Shown: positions 10,129 through 20,422 of the stretch, piece after piece
Numbering within the stretch: the first letter of the stretch is position 1
Layout of the letters: the number at the start of each line of letters is the position of its first letter
NCBI GenBank assembly: GCA_027451625.1
Contig: DAIDIY010000012.1
Span: forward strand, 1-39,132
Reading direction: 5' to 3'
DNA: 39,132 nt
Source: Candidatus Daviesbacteria bacterium
Lineage (GTDB): Bacteria > Patescibacteriota > Microgenomatia > Daviesbacterales > UBA10151
Translations under genes and position numbers: made by a program
Notes under the pieces: model-generated
Told to the model about the DNA's origin: nothing
Seen by the model: the letters and a program-made list of their open reading frames with translations, nothing else
Databases searched by the model: none

Positions 10129-11575
10129 TCCGAAAAGTTTTGACCTCCTCTAATACTTTATTTTTTGCTAAAACAATCATTAGTCCTAAGTAAATAAGTA
10201 CTCCCAATATGATCACTACAATCAAAGTAAATAAATTCGTAACGAAATAAGAGCTTATTAAGTACACAGTACCTGCCATAAGAAAGGATGCGGTAAAAGG
10301 TTCCCAAATACTTTTAAAGACCTCAACGTTAATAACTCTCTTTATCGCTATGATTGTCGCCACCGACGTAAAAGATATGATAGCGGAAGTCAATGCTACT
10401 CCAATCATCCCAAATTTTAAAGTTAAAATAGGAGTTAATATCCATGTTAATGCCGTCCACATGACCATCAATTTTAATGTCGTCTTAACTTTACCAACCG
10501 CATTTAAAGTATTGGTAAAGGTAGTAGACAAAGTAGCCCACAAACTACTCAGACAAAACAAATAAAACAGTGGCAGTGCTGGCTGCCATTTTGAAGAGAC
10601 TATATATAGAACAATTTTAGGAATTATCGCTGCAAGCCCAAACAGTGCTGGATAAATAAGTGCAGTCGTAATAAAGATTGATCTTTCAAGTGCCTTTTTT
10701 AGCAAAACTTTATCATCTTGCATCCGTGCATAGGCTGGAAAAGTTACTGTAATTAAGATGTTAAGAAAATCAAGAGGTTTTAAAGCCCAGCTTTGCGCCC
10801 AAGTGATAAAACCAACCCCTGTACTACCGACCATTCCGGCTATTATCAAATCGACTAAGTTGTCTTTAAGAAGCGCCAAAAGTGAGTTAACTTGGAAAGG
10901 TATTCCAAAAGATAACATCTTGCTGTATGACTTTTTCGAAAAACCAAAACCAACCTGCCACGGAGCTAATATATAAATCGCTATTGTCCCTATCACAGAT
11001 CTTAGAAGTGAGGCAATAATAAATGCCAGCAGACCAAAATGAGAAAACACCAAAACTACTAAAGCAACGTTAAAAATAACTGACTCTAAAGTATCAACTA
11101 TTACTAAAGGCTGAAATTTTAATTCTCGTTCCAGGAGTACTGCAGGAATTGATTTTAAAGAACTTAATATAAAAGCAATTGCTAATGTTCTTATCAGCCA
11201 CATCCCCATCACCCCTAATTTATAGTTAGCACTAAAGTATGGCGCAGCAAACCAAACAGAGATTGTGATAATAGTCGCTAAAATCTCTTGAATTGTAAAA
11301 GTTGTCGTTACATCTTCTCTTAAGAGAGCATCTTTTTTTTGAATTAATGCAGCCCCTAATCCAATATCAGAAAAGAAAGTAAAAAAAGACAAAACATAAT
11401 TGGCGATATTGAATGTTCCCAAAAGAGAAACCGGCAGAACTCTTGCAAGTAATACATTAATAGTTGCAAAGCCAATAATTTGGAGTAGAACCTGTCTTGT
11501 AACTAAAACTAAAGCCCCATAAACCGACCTTCTTACGATCTGCTTAACGTTAACCTTACCTTCTTGATTTTCCAT
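10115..11575 (-). CDS. Wzx-like lipopolysaccharide/oligosaccharide flippase (PST family)
   Basis: LARVLPVSLLGTFNIANYVLSFFTFFSDIGLGAALIQKKD; ~12 TM; overlaps upstream ORF by 14 nt. Confidence 0.88.
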   Translation of the reverse strand: MENQEGKVNVKQIVRRSVYGALVLVTRQVLLQIIGFATINVLLARVLPVSLLGTFNIANYVLSFFTFFSDIGLGAALIQKKDALLREDVTTTFTIQEILATIITISVWFAAPYFSANYKLGVMGMWLIRTLAIAFILSSLKSIPAVLLERELKFQPLVIVDTLESVIFNVALVVLVFSHFGLLAFIIASLLRSVIGTIAIYILAPWQVGFGFSKKSYSKMLSFGIPFQVNSLLALLKDNLVDLIIAGMVGSTGVGFITWAQSWALKPLDFLNILITVTFPAYARMQDDKVLLKKALERSIFITTALIYPALFGLAAIIPKIVLYIVSSKWQPALPLFYLFCLSSLWATLSTTFTNTLNAVGKVKTTLKLMVMWTALTWILTPILTLKFGMIGVALTSAIISFTSVATIIAIKRVINVEVFKSIWEPFTASFLMAGTVYLISSYFVTNLFTLIVVIILGVLIYLGLMIVLAKNKVLEEVKTFRNALV

Positions 11576-11576
11576 C

Positions 11577-13097
11577 TTATTTTTTAGATTGTTGATTAGG
11601 GAAGACCTGATAAAACAAGATCTTATCTACATATCCATTTGGTTGAGTAGCCTTTGGATAGGAGGAAATTAAATTAGTATTCGGCTGGGCTTCTGAATAT
11701 CTGGAAAAATTAGCGACAAAATATGTTGGATGGGTCAGCGCCGCCTGACGTAGTTGTGCGGAAATGGTTGCTCCCCCACCTATTACCACGATATTAGGAT
11801 TTCTATTAAGATAAATCCAAAGCCCATCTGGCAAAGTTCCAAAACTTCCCTCTGTTCCTACAACTACCGGTTGGAATTGTGCCTGTTTTTCTAAATATTG
11901 AGCAATTTGTGGAAAGCCATAACCTGCAGTCCAATCTTCTAAATATCCATGCCTCTCTTCTACTGGAAGAGGGGCTTTGGCAGGGTTTGTAATTAGGAGA
12001 AAGTCAAACCATAAAGGTAAAATTCCTAATATAAGTATTAATATAGATATTTGCCACCATTTAACAATCTTAAGAGATTCTAAGAGCTTATTTACAGAAA
12101 AACCGCCAAGAAGCAGAAGAAGCGGAATACTCGGCAAAAGATAACGAGCGGTAAATGTTTGCAATAAAAACATCTGCGCAAGAATTGGCCAGATTGCCCA
12201 GGTAAATATATAGATCGCTTTAAAATTCTTATAAATAAAAGATAAAAAGACTCCCGCTATTATAAAAATTAAGATTGGCCATGTAAGAAGCTTCGTAAAC
12301 CAATCTGTCAAATCATGAAGATGAGGTACAAAAGGATCCAATGGATGGGAGAGTACAGATAGGGGAGATCTAATATAATCGTCATTCCTTCGAGTCAAAT
12401 TATCAAAACCAGGGCCTAATCTTAGAATATTATACAGAACCAGCGCGATAAAGATTGACAGCATCCATAAACTGAAAATCTTTAGCAGTTTTTTTTCACG
12501 ACTTTTTACTCTCCAATTGGTAGCTAGTGCACTTAAAGGAATCGAAATAATTGAGAATAAACCTGGAGGTTTAGTTAACACAGCGCCGCCTAAAAGATAT
12601 CCAAGGATCATCGCTACATCTACCCTTTCAGTTTGGACGAGAAGAATTGCTAAATCTACTGACCAAACATTAAAGGCAGAAAGCATTGAGTCCACAAGAG
12701 CCATACGATCAAAAAATATAATATAGGGAGTAATCGCAATTAATAATGCTCCCCATAAGGCAGTTTTAATATCAAAAGCTAAAATTCCTAGCACAAAAAT
12801 CCCTAAAAGAGTGAAAAGACCGCTTAATACAGAAAGAAATCTACCCGCAAAGAGTGGATCTTTTATAAATTTAAAAAAAGGAATTACTACCCACATATAA
12901 AGAGGTGTTTTGCCATCTGAGAGAGGTAAAAATCGTAAAGTCGGTTCAGCACGCATTACCTGAGCCCATCTAAGGTAGATTGCTTCATCAGCAAAGATTG
13001 GTTGTAAAGTAAGATGGGGTAATCTTAATATGAAAAAGAGTGCAACTATCGGAATTAATATAAAAAGTATTTTTGGCTTAATTATAGTCTTTAACAT
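11577..13097 (-). CDS. GT39-like membrane glycosyltransferase
   Basis: LQPIFADEAIYLRWAQVM acidic loop; multi-TM. Confidence 0.82.
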   Translation of the reverse strand: MLKTIIKPKILFILIPIVALFFILRLPHLTLQPIFADEAIYLRWAQVMRAEPTLRFLPLSDGKTPLYMWVVIPFFKFIKDPLFAGRFLSVLSGLFTLLGIFVLGILAFDIKTALWGALLIAITPYIIFFDRMALVDSMLSAFNVWSVDLAILLVQTERVDVAMILGYLLGGAVLTKPPGLFSIISIPLSALATNWRVKSREKKLLKIFSLWMLSIFIALVLYNILRLGPGFDNLTRRNDDYIRSPLSVLSHPLDPFVPHLHDLTDWFTKLLTWPILIFIIAGVFLSFIYKNFKAIYIFTWAIWPILAQMFLLQTFTARYLLPSIPLLLLLGGFSVNKLLESLKIVKWWQISILILILGILPLWFDFLLITNPAKAPLPVEERHGYLEDWTAGYGFPQIAQYLEKQAQFQPVVVGTEGSFGTLPDGLWIYLNRNPNIVVIGGGATISAQLRQAALTHPTYFVANFSRYSEAQPNTNLISSYPKATQPNGYVDKILFYQVFPNQQSKK

Positions 13098-13107
13098 TTA
13101 TTAATAT

Positions 13108-13881
13108 TTATGTTTTAGCGGTATTTTGATATTTTCCGAACAAATCATTTATTCTAATTCTTATCATTCCTTTAACTGCTTCAGTAGAATCTTTAAAAAA
13201 ATGTACTCTTTCTGATCCTACATAATGCCATTCTACTGGAATTTCTCCTATTTTAAAGCCTAATTTTTTTGCATAGAACAAAAATTCCACATCAAATCCA
13301 GCGTTTACTGCGGCTTCTTTAGACTCAAATTTTTGCCATTCATCTAAGATTGGTGGGAATATCGCCTTTACAGCCTTTTGATCAAACGCTTTAAAACCAC
13401 ACTGGGTGTCCGTAAATGGCAACCCCAAGATAAAATTTCTTAAGATAACAAAACCCCACGCTGTAATTTTTCTCAGAACCGGTGCTCCTTGACGGCCTTT
13501 CCGTGAGCCAATAACAATATTATATCCTGAGTCAAACTTAGACAAAAAATTATTAACCTCTACAATAGGTGTTGCCTGGTCCATATCGGTAAATAAAATG
13601 ATATCACCCGCAGCTTTTAAAAGACCTGTCATTACAGCAATTGCTTTCCCACCATGAGAGTTTTCAATAAGATTAAATTTAGGCCATTTTTTAATCTGAT
13701 TCTTTATAATTTGTTTTGTTTTATCCTTGGATCCATCGTCTACAATTAATACCTCATAATTATATTTCTGAATCTCTAAGAACTCATAAACTTGGGAAAG
13801 CACACCACTGTTTAGATTCTTCTCTTCATTATAAGCTGGGATAACAACTGAAAGTTTCTTCATAATTAACACATTATACAT
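13108..13881 (-). CDS. GT2 glycosyltransferase (dolichyl-phosphate glucose synthase/Alg5-like)
   Basis: KKLSVVIPAYNEEKNLNSG, VDDGSKDKT, DMDQATP, TDTQCGFKAF; start is likely the internal MKK (about 13863). Confidence 0.88.
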   Translation of the reverse strand: MYNVLIMKKLSVVIPAYNEEKNLNSGVLSQVYEFLEIQKYNYEVLIVDDGSKDKTKQIIKNQIKKWPKFNLIENSHGGKAIAVMTGLLKAAGDIILFTDMDQATPIVEVNNFLSKFDSGYNIVIGSRKGRQGAPVLRKITAWGFVILRNFILGLPFTDTQCGFKAFDQKAVKAIFPPILDEWQKFESKEAAVNAGFDVEFLFYAKKLGFKIGEIPVEWHYVGSERVHFFKDSTEAVKGMIRIRINDLFGKYQNTAKT

Positions 13882-15352
13882 GCCTGGGTGTATTAGGTAC
13901 TAGCTTATACACCTTAACTCCCAAAATCTGCCACATTTTTACTTCTTTCGCCCAACCAAAAGCAGCAATTTCATATTTCGGATTACCTATTGGCTGACAA
14001 TTCTTATCTTCGCAAACTACAAATAACTGATCCGTCTTTTTAAAAGGTAGCATGGCAGGAGGATGGCTATAGACTTCTAGATAGTATTTATACGCCGCAT
14101 CATAGTTATTCTTTGCCAACAAAGCGAAATTGAAAGGTTTATTTCCAGAAAGACTAATAATAAACTTATCAACCTCTTGAGTCCTTTGAAGTTCATTATT
14201 GGGAGGTAGTAGCAACGGATTTTTAATTAAATTAAAATATGCCACAACTACTATAAAAAGAGAAAATGATACCTTTTGCCATCTTTTATTCAATAAACTA
14301 GCAAACGCAGCCAGCAATAAATAAGGAACTGGAGATAAAAAACCTAAATAATGATCATAAATAGTTTGTTTATAAAGCGAAAGGCCGAGTAGACCGATAA
14401 TTAACCATATTCCAAGACAAAGGTATATCCATTCCTTTTTTTTAGAGATCAACCATTTAAGAAGTGGAATAATAACTATTAATGATAATATATAGGCGAT
14501 AATATTATTATCTCCCCCAATGTATCGTTCTAATAAGTTCCAAATGTAAACATGTGGAATACGACTTAAGGAGTTGAATGGATTTAAATTAACTGTTGTC
14601 TGACGTTGTGAGAAAAAGGCAATTATTGCTTTAGTGTTCATAAAATTATGCCTTAGATCAAAAATAGCTAGTGGAGACATTAACAAGAGAAATGATCCTA
14701 TTCCTAATACTGTCCCAGATAATATATATTTTCCCTTCTGATGAATTTTTTTTTGAGAAATTACTTCAACTAACCAAAGAAGATAAAAAACCGGCATTAG
14801 AAGTAAAGCAAGATAATGCATCTGGACAGCAAAAGCTAATGCTATATTTGATAATATAAACCAGTAGAAATTATGACTCTGATGTAACTTATATAAACTA
14901 AATATACCAAGAACAGCAAAAAATGGTGCCGGATTAGGATTCCAGGAAGATCTCGAATAATAAATGACTACGGGAGAGATAGCATATAAAAAAGCTGCTA
15001 TTGACGCTGGAAAGAATCCAAACCATTTATTAGATAAATAAAAAATCAATCCCAGAGCAAGTAGACTAACAAAAGCTACCATTATTGCAGCTCCTACTGG
15101 ATTAAGCCAGATGATCGCCATAGAAACTGCCATCATATAATAATAAAGAGGTCCTAGATACATATTGCCTATTGAAGTAACTGGACCAAGTAAGGGGAAA
15201 TGATGAGATATTAATATACCTCTTACGACTAAGGCATCTCTCCCCTCGTCTCCTAAAAAAGTCATATATTGATTGATTTTATAGAGTTTAAAAAAAGCAG
15301 CTAGCAAAAAAATAATAATGATAGTCGCCTTTTTTAAATATTTGAAATTCAT
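13874..15352 (-). CDS. GT39-like membrane glycosyltransferase
   Basis: MTFLGDEGRDALVVRGILISHHFPLLGPVTSIGNMYLGPLYYYMMA; multi-TM. Confidence 0.85.
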   Translation of the reverse strand: MNFKYLKKATIIIIFLLAAFFKLYKINQYMTFLGDEGRDALVVRGILISHHFPLLGPVTSIGNMYLGPLYYYMMAVSMAIIWLNPVGAAIMVAFVSLLALGLIFYLSNKWFGFFPASIAAFLYAISPVVIYYSRSSWNPNPAPFFAVLGIFSLYKLHQSHNFYWFILSNIALAFAVQMHYLALLLMPVFYLLWLVEVISQKKIHQKGKYILSGTVLGIGSFLLLMSPLAIFDLRHNFMNTKAIIAFFSQRQTTVNLNPFNSLSRIPHVYIWNLLERYIGGDNNIIAYILSLIVIIPLLKWLISKKKEWIYLCLGIWLIIGLLGLSLYKQTIYDHYLGFLSPVPYLLLAAFASLLNKRWQKVSFSLFIVVVAYFNLIKNPLLLPPNNELQRTQEVDKFIISLSGNKPFNFALLAKNNYDAAYKYYLEVYSHPPAMLPFKKTDQLFVVCEDKNCQPIGNPKYEIAAFGWAKEVKMWQILGVKVYKLVPNTPRHV

Positions 15353-15361
15353 TTCTGGATT

Positions 15362-16105
15362 TTATAGCTGTGATGCAGTTTTAAGATTTGACATATGAGC
15401 TTTGACTTTTATCTTCCACCACAGCCTAAATAAATCGGCAAACGATCTGATTATGACTTTTAAATTCGATCCTGTTTGTTTTCCAGATTCCCTTGGAAAA
15501 TGATGGACTCCAACTTCAGCAATTGTAAATCCAGAATTTTTAGTTCGTGCTAAAAGCTCTGGTGAGATCATACCTCCTCTTGTTGATTCAAGGTGAGGGA
15601 TGGAATCAATGACTTGCTTTTTAGTCAACTTAAATGCACAGTCCACATCTCGAATGGAGATACCAAAAAGAATATTCGCCAGTAGAGTCCATCCCCAGCC
15701 ATTAATTTTTCTAAACATGGGATCTTTTCTATCTATCCTGTAACCCACAACCATGTCCGCCTGATCTATTTTATCAATCAGTTTAGTCACCTCGGCAAAA
15801 TCAAACTGTCCATCAGAATCGATAAATACAATATAATTATATTTACAGTTATAAAATCCTGTTTTTAAAGCCTCACCATAACCTTTATTTGGGGAGTGAG
15901 TAATCATCCGTAGCTGAGGATACTTCTTTATAAATTTTTTAACGATCGTTTCTGTTTTATCTGTGGAACCATCATTGACTACAAGCACTTCATAACTCTT
16001 CAGACCTAATTTCTTTAAGACAGTAAATATCTTTTCAATAGCCGCTCCTATATTCCCTTCCTCGTTATAGGCTGGCATAAATACAGACAAACTGTCTAAC
16101 TTCAT
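15362..16105 (-). CDS. GT2 glycosyltransferase (dolichol-phosphate mannose synthase-like)
   Basis: LSVFMPAYNEEGNIGAAIEKI, VNDGSTDKT, IDSDGQFD, DVDCAFKL. Confidence 0.9.
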   Translation of the reverse strand: MKLDSLSVFMPAYNEEGNIGAAIEKIFTVLKKLGLKSYEVLVVNDGSTDKTETIVKKFIKKYPQLRMITHSPNKGYGEALKTGFYNCKYNYIVFIDSDGQFDFAEVTKLIDKIDQADMVVGYRIDRKDPMFRKINGWGWTLLANILFGISIRDVDCAFKLTKKQVIDSIPHLESTRGGMISPELLARTKNSGFTIAEVGVHHFPRESGKQTGSNLKVIIRSFADLFRLWWKIKVKAHMSNLKTASQL

Positions 16106-16133
16106 GCTAATATGCTAACATCAAATTATCTGT

Positions 16134-17315
16134 ATGAAAAGATTACCTTTCGATAAGGATAATTTTAATATCATTTTTCTGGTAGCTATTACCCTTTTTA
16201 TTACTTTACTCATCTGGCTCCCCTATATTTTAAGGATAAATTTTTTTGGCCTTAATTTTAGCAGCGGGTTTGAGACTATATATAGAAACTATGATGGAAT
16301 AGAATACATTATAATTGCAAAAACTTTATATAACACCCAATTAATTGCAAAGCTTCCTCAATCACTATCAGCAAATTACTATGCTTCTCATTTTCCAGGA
16401 TTTTCTCTTGCAATGATGCCTTTTGCTGCCGTTTTGGGATATCTAAAATCAATGATATTAGTCTCAGTTATTTTTACAGTATTTTCTACTATAGCTTTAT
16501 ATTATCTGGCTAAAGAAATCTTATTAATAAAAAGTCCAGTATGGCTTGCCTTTGTATCTTTGATTCTTCCTGCCCGATGGCTAATTGTCCATAGTGTAGG
16601 CACTCCTGAACCAATGTTTATATTCTTTACAATCCTTACCTTTTATTTTTTCTCCCGATTTGAACGATTAGACAAACGGCGAGATCTACTTTTAGCTTCA
16701 CTCTCAGGATTCTTCGCTCAGCTCGCTAGACCCCCAGGAATTCTTATTTTTATAAGCCTTTGTTGTTATATTCTTTGGAAAATAGCAAGATCTAAAAATG
16801 GAGATTTTTTAAGTAAGATATGGGCGAGCATCAAAAGATACTATCCGATACTTTCTATCCCTTTAATGTTATTTTTCATTTTTATCTGGTATCAAATAGC
16901 ATTTCATAACTTTTTTGCTTACTTTCATAGCGGTGATAATATTCATCTCACTCTACCTCCCTTTGCTGTATTTAATAAAAACCAATACTGGGTAGGTGAT
17001 ATTTGGCTAGAAGATATTGTCTATATTTTTTTGCTTGGATTTTTTGCTACATTTATTCTATTTAAAAAGAAACTTTATCCAATCGCTTTTTTTACTCTTA
17101 TCTATTTAACCGCTACAGTATTTGTCGCTCATAGAGACATAAGCAGATATACTCTTCCTGTAGTACCATTTGTTTTACTAGCCTACGAAAAAGCAATAAA
17201 CAGTAAAGAATTTAAAATCGCACTTATAATTATTGCCTTGGGTATCTATCTTTATGCTCAAAACTTTATTCTAAATAATACTGGACCTTATCCCAATTTA
17301 GGATACTTCAATTGA
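16134..17315 (+). CDS. multi-TM GT-C-like mannosyltransferase family protein
   Basis: NYDGIEYIIIAKTLY, FPGFSLAMMPFAAVLGY; multiple TM; opposite strand to the surrounding cluster. Confidence 0.65.
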   Translation: MKRLPFDKDNFNIIFLVAITLFITLLIWLPYILRINFFGLNFSSGFETIYRNYDGIEYIIIAKTLYNTQLIAKLPQSLSANYYASHFPGFSLAMMPFAAVLGYLKSMILVSVIFTVFSTIALYYLAKEILLIKSPVWLAFVSLILPARWLIVHSVGTPEPMFIFFTILTFYFFSRFERLDKRRDLLLASLSGFFAQLARPPGILIFISLCCYILWKIARSKNGDFLSKIWASIKRYYPILSIPLMLFFIFIWYQIAFHNFFAYFHSGDNIHLTLPPFAVFNKNQYWVGDIWLEDIVYIFLLGFFATFILFKKKLYPIAFFTLIYLTATVFVAHRDISRYTLPVVPFVLLAYEKAINSKEFKIALIIIALGIYLYAQNFILNNTGPYPNLGYFN

Positions 17316-17322
17316 CGGACGT

Positions 17323-18504
17323 TTATTTTTCATGTCGCCATGTAATCAGATGATTCATCACAAAATTCCAGCTCCATACAGGAGGGACTGTAGCAAAAAA
17401 ATATAAGTTATAAAAAGCTACATGAAGCCCCAATATTTGAGCTGTTCCATCTCCATATAAGATATGCAACATTCTGACAATTAAAACAGCTATCAATAAT
17501 CCTCCAAGACTGACCATATTAAAGGTAACAAACTTTCTGCTTAAAGAAGTTGAAGTCTTACGATGTCTAAAAGTCCATTTGTTATTCCAGGTAAAATTAT
17601 TAATAATTGCTATCTCAGATGAAAATCCTTTAGATACTGCCGGCTGTAAGTGTAAAAATAGAATAAATAAATTATAAAATGTAAAATCCAAAGTGGTCCC
17701 TGTAACACCTACTAAACCAAATTTGACAAAAGTTTTTACTTTACGGCTAGCTCTAAAAAATGGAATATTTATACCCAACTGGTGAGCTCTCGCATCAATT
17801 GAGTAAGCTATAATATCATAGATATAATTTGCTACTTTATTTTTTGAATATCCTTCATTTCTATCTTTGAATACAAGAGGAACTTCTGCGTATTTTGCCC
17901 CTGATATCACAGCTTCATGAAGAAAAGCTGGCTGAATGATGAATGTTCTTTCTTTCCAAGGAAGTCTATTTAAATCAATCTTTTTAAAAAGACTTGGAGT
18001 AAATGCTCGAGCAGAATTAGTAAATTCACCTATATTCCATGGTCCCATTACTATCTTACAAAAGATACTAGCTCCAAAAGTAAAAACCTTTCGGGAGAGA
18101 GATAGGTTATTCTTTCCTCCTTTAATCATCCTCGAACCAATAATCAAATCATATCCCGCCTCGTAGTATCTGATCATTAATCTAATTACATTAGACTCAA
18201 CCTGTCCGTCAGCATCCATTTGAGCCATAAGATCAGGATGAAGTTTATCAAGTGCATATAACTGACCCTTAATAATTCCTACGCCTATTCCCCTCTCGAC
18301 ATCAATGTAATGAATTTTTGAATTATGAGAAACCAGCTTTTTTGCTATCTCGGCTGTACCATCTGATGAATGACTATCGGCGATAATTATCTCAAAGATC
18401 CAGTTGGGGTTATTTTTCTCTTCAGCTAATATTTCATTTACTGAATTTTCTAAATTATCTTTTTCATTATAAGTCGGTAAGACTATAGACAACCTTTTAA
18501 ACAT
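17323..18504 (-). CDS. GT2 (polyprenol-phosphate mannose synthase-like) fused to GtrA-like domain
   Basis: LSIVLPTYNEKDNLENSV, MDADGQ, then VKFGLVGVTGTTLDFTFYNLFILFLH...NNFTWNNKWTFRHR (GtrA signature). Confidence 0.9.
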   Translation of the reverse strand: MFKRLSIVLPTYNEKDNLENSVNEILAEEKNNPNWIFEIIIADSHSSDGTAEIAKKLVSHNSKIHYIDVERGIGVGIIKGQLYALDKLHPDLMAQMDADGQVESNVIRLMIRYYEAGYDLIIGSRMIKGGKNNLSLSRKVFTFGASIFCKIVMGPWNIGEFTNSARAFTPSLFKKIDLNRLPWKERTFIIQPAFLHEAVISGAKYAEVPLVFKDRNEGYSKNKVANYIYDIIAYSIDARAHQLGINIPFFRASRKVKTFVKFGLVGVTGTTLDFTFYNLFILFLHLQPAVSKGFSSEIAIINNFTWNNKWTFRHRKTSTSLSRKFVTFNMVSLGGLLIAVLIVRMLHILYGDGTAQILGLHVAFYNLYFFATVPPVWSWNFVMNHLITWRHEK

Positions 18505-18551
18505 GCAACGATTGTATTTAAAAAAAATATAATTCGCAATGGGTAGTAGTT

Positions 18552-19406
18552 TTAATAGCTTTTTTCAATAGCAGGTTTATATAGCTTAGCATATCTTACC
18601 ATTGTATCCTCCATAGCTTCCTTAATCGGCCGCATTTTAATTTTGAGTTTAGATAAATTATCGGATTGTAAAAAATTGTTTGATCTCTCTTTTTTAGCTA
18701 GACCAAGATTTACTAAATCTTTATCTGTAATCCATTCATTTTTATGGCTAGGATCAACATATTTTTCATATAAGGCAAGAATCTCCTTATGCTTAATTGT
18801 TCCAGGATTGGTAACGTGAAATATGCCAGACGCTTGAAGATTTAAAAGTTGGTAAAAAGCATTTACCATATCCTCTACAACAGTTACACTATTTTCTACA
18901 TCAATCACTTTAGAAAAGCTTGCTAACTTAGTAATCAGGTTCTCTGCAGATGGAACGTAATCTATAGGCATTCTGATTCTTGCGATAGCAACATTTGGTA
19001 AAGTCGAAAGGCATAGATCTGTTGCCCATTTTGCTCGGGAATAAACTGCTTTTGGATTCCCAAAGTCATCTTCTTTCCAGCCCTTCGGATCTGGGGAAGG
19101 ACCGTAAAAAATACAACCTGATCCTACGTGCAAAAGATATATATTTTTAGTAGTACATGCTTCAGCTAAAAATAGAGGCATAATAGTATTCCCTTCTATT
19201 GTCTCTATTTGATGCGTTTCACACCAATCAACATTTGGTTTACCTCTGACTCCAGCCGCATTTAATATAACATCGGGTGTATATTTATCCAAAAGATTAA
19301 ACGCATCTTCTCGGCTAAATATTTTTGTATCAGCCACCTCCGCTTCAGGCCACATTTGGGCACATTTTCGGCCTATAAATCCTTTACCAATAATTAAAAT
19401 TTTCAT
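18552..19406 (-). CDS. RmlD-superfamily sugar-nucleotide reductase, similar to eukaryotic NRS/ER (3,5-epimerase/4-reductase)
   Basis: ILIIGKGFIGRK Rossmann motif; NAAGVRGKPNVDWCETHQIETIEGN; GCIF; YSRAK; RIRMPI; FHVTNPGTIKHKEIL. Confidence 0.8.
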   Translation of the reverse strand: MKILIIGKGFIGRKCAQMWPEAEVADTKIFSREDAFNLLDKYTPDVILNAAGVRGKPNVDWCETHQIETIEGNTIMPLFLAEACTTKNIYLLHVGSGCIFYGPSPDPKGWKEDDFGNPKAVYSRAKWATDLCLSTLPNVAIARIRMPIDYVPSAENLITKLASFSKVIDVENSVTVVEDMVNAFYQLLNLQASGIFHVTNPGTIKHKEILALYEKYVDPSHKNEWITDKDLVNLGLAKKERSNNFLQSDNLSKLKIKMRPIKEAMEDTMVRYAKLYKPAIEKSY

Positions 19407-20413
19407 CTATTACCTTTATAACTTTTTTGAGCCACTCTATCAACAACTGGTCTATTTTTTATATCTTTTTCCCACCAACTTGTATTTTTAGTATACCAAT
19501 AGACAGTTACTTTAAGATAGGATTCAAAACCATACTTTGCTTTCCACCCCAATTTATGTAATTTTGTACTATCAATTGCATATCGAAAATCATGTCCTAA
19601 TCTATCATCTACGAATTCAATCATTGACTCATCTTTTCCTAAAATCTTTAGAATCTGCCTGGTTACTTCTAAGTTAGATCTCTCTTCTCCCCCTACGCAA
19701 TAAGACTCTCCTATAACACCTTTTTTGATTACTGTCTCTATTGCAGATACATGATCTTCAACTGAGATCCAATCTCTGACATTTGCTCCTTTCCCCATAA
19801 GTGGTACTTTTTTATTTTGCAGTAAATTTGTAATAAAACGAGGAATTAATTTCTCTATGTCCTGAAACGGACCAAAATTATTTGAACAGTTAGTAATAGT
19901 TATCGGAAGATTATATGTTTTAAAATATGATTTAACTAAAAGGTCGGCAGCTGTTTTAGATGATGCATATGGGGTTTGGGGGTTATAGGGAGTAGTCTCT
20001 GTAAACGGAGGGTCTTCCAATTGTAGTTGTCCAAAAACTTCGTCTGTTGAAATTAAATGAAATCTTTTAATATTATATTTCAGAGCCGCTGTTAAAAGGA
20101 CTGCAGTTCCCAAAATGTTTGTTTTAATAAAAACAAGAGGATCTATGACTGATCTATCTACATGAGATTCAGCGGCAAAGTGAACAATTAAGTCTATATT
20201 AGGTACTATTTTATCTAAAAGCAAAGGATCACAGATATCACCCTGTATAAATTTATATCTACTGTTAGAGGAAAAGTCATCGGTAGAAGATAGATGTCCA
20301 GCATAAGTGAGTTTATCCAAATTTATAATATTATCATTAGGATAATTGAGAAGATGATTTCTTATAAACCAAGACCCTATAAAACCACACCCTCCAGTAA
20401 CTAAAATCTTCAT
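19403..20413 (-). CDS. rmlB: dTDP-glucose 4,6-dehydratase
   Basis: MKILVTGGCGFIGSWFIRN, HFAAESHVDRSV, STDEVFGQL, YASSK, RVRDWI-like NVRDWISVEDH. Confidence 0.95.
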   Translation of the reverse strand: MKILVTGGCGFIGSWFIRNHLLNYPNDNIINLDKLTYAGHLSSTDDFSSNSRYKFIQGDICDPLLLDKIVPNIDLIVHFAAESHVDRSVIDPLVFIKTNILGTAVLLTAALKYNIKRFHLISTDEVFGQLQLEDPPFTETTPYNPQTPYASSKTAADLLVKSYFKTYNLPITITNCSNNFGPFQDIEKLIPRFITNLLQNKKVPLMGKGANVRDWISVEDHVSAIETVIKKGVIGESYCVGGEERSNLEVTRQILKILGKDESMIEFVDDRLGHDFRYAIDSTKLHKLGWKAKYGFESYLKVTVYWYTKNTSWWEKDIKNRPVVDRVAQKSYKGNR

Positions 20414-20422
20414 ATTTATAAA

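Noticed and set aside
10350-10976. Plus-strand ORFs of 71 and 72 aa
   Set aside because: Antisense to the flippase gene; no support.
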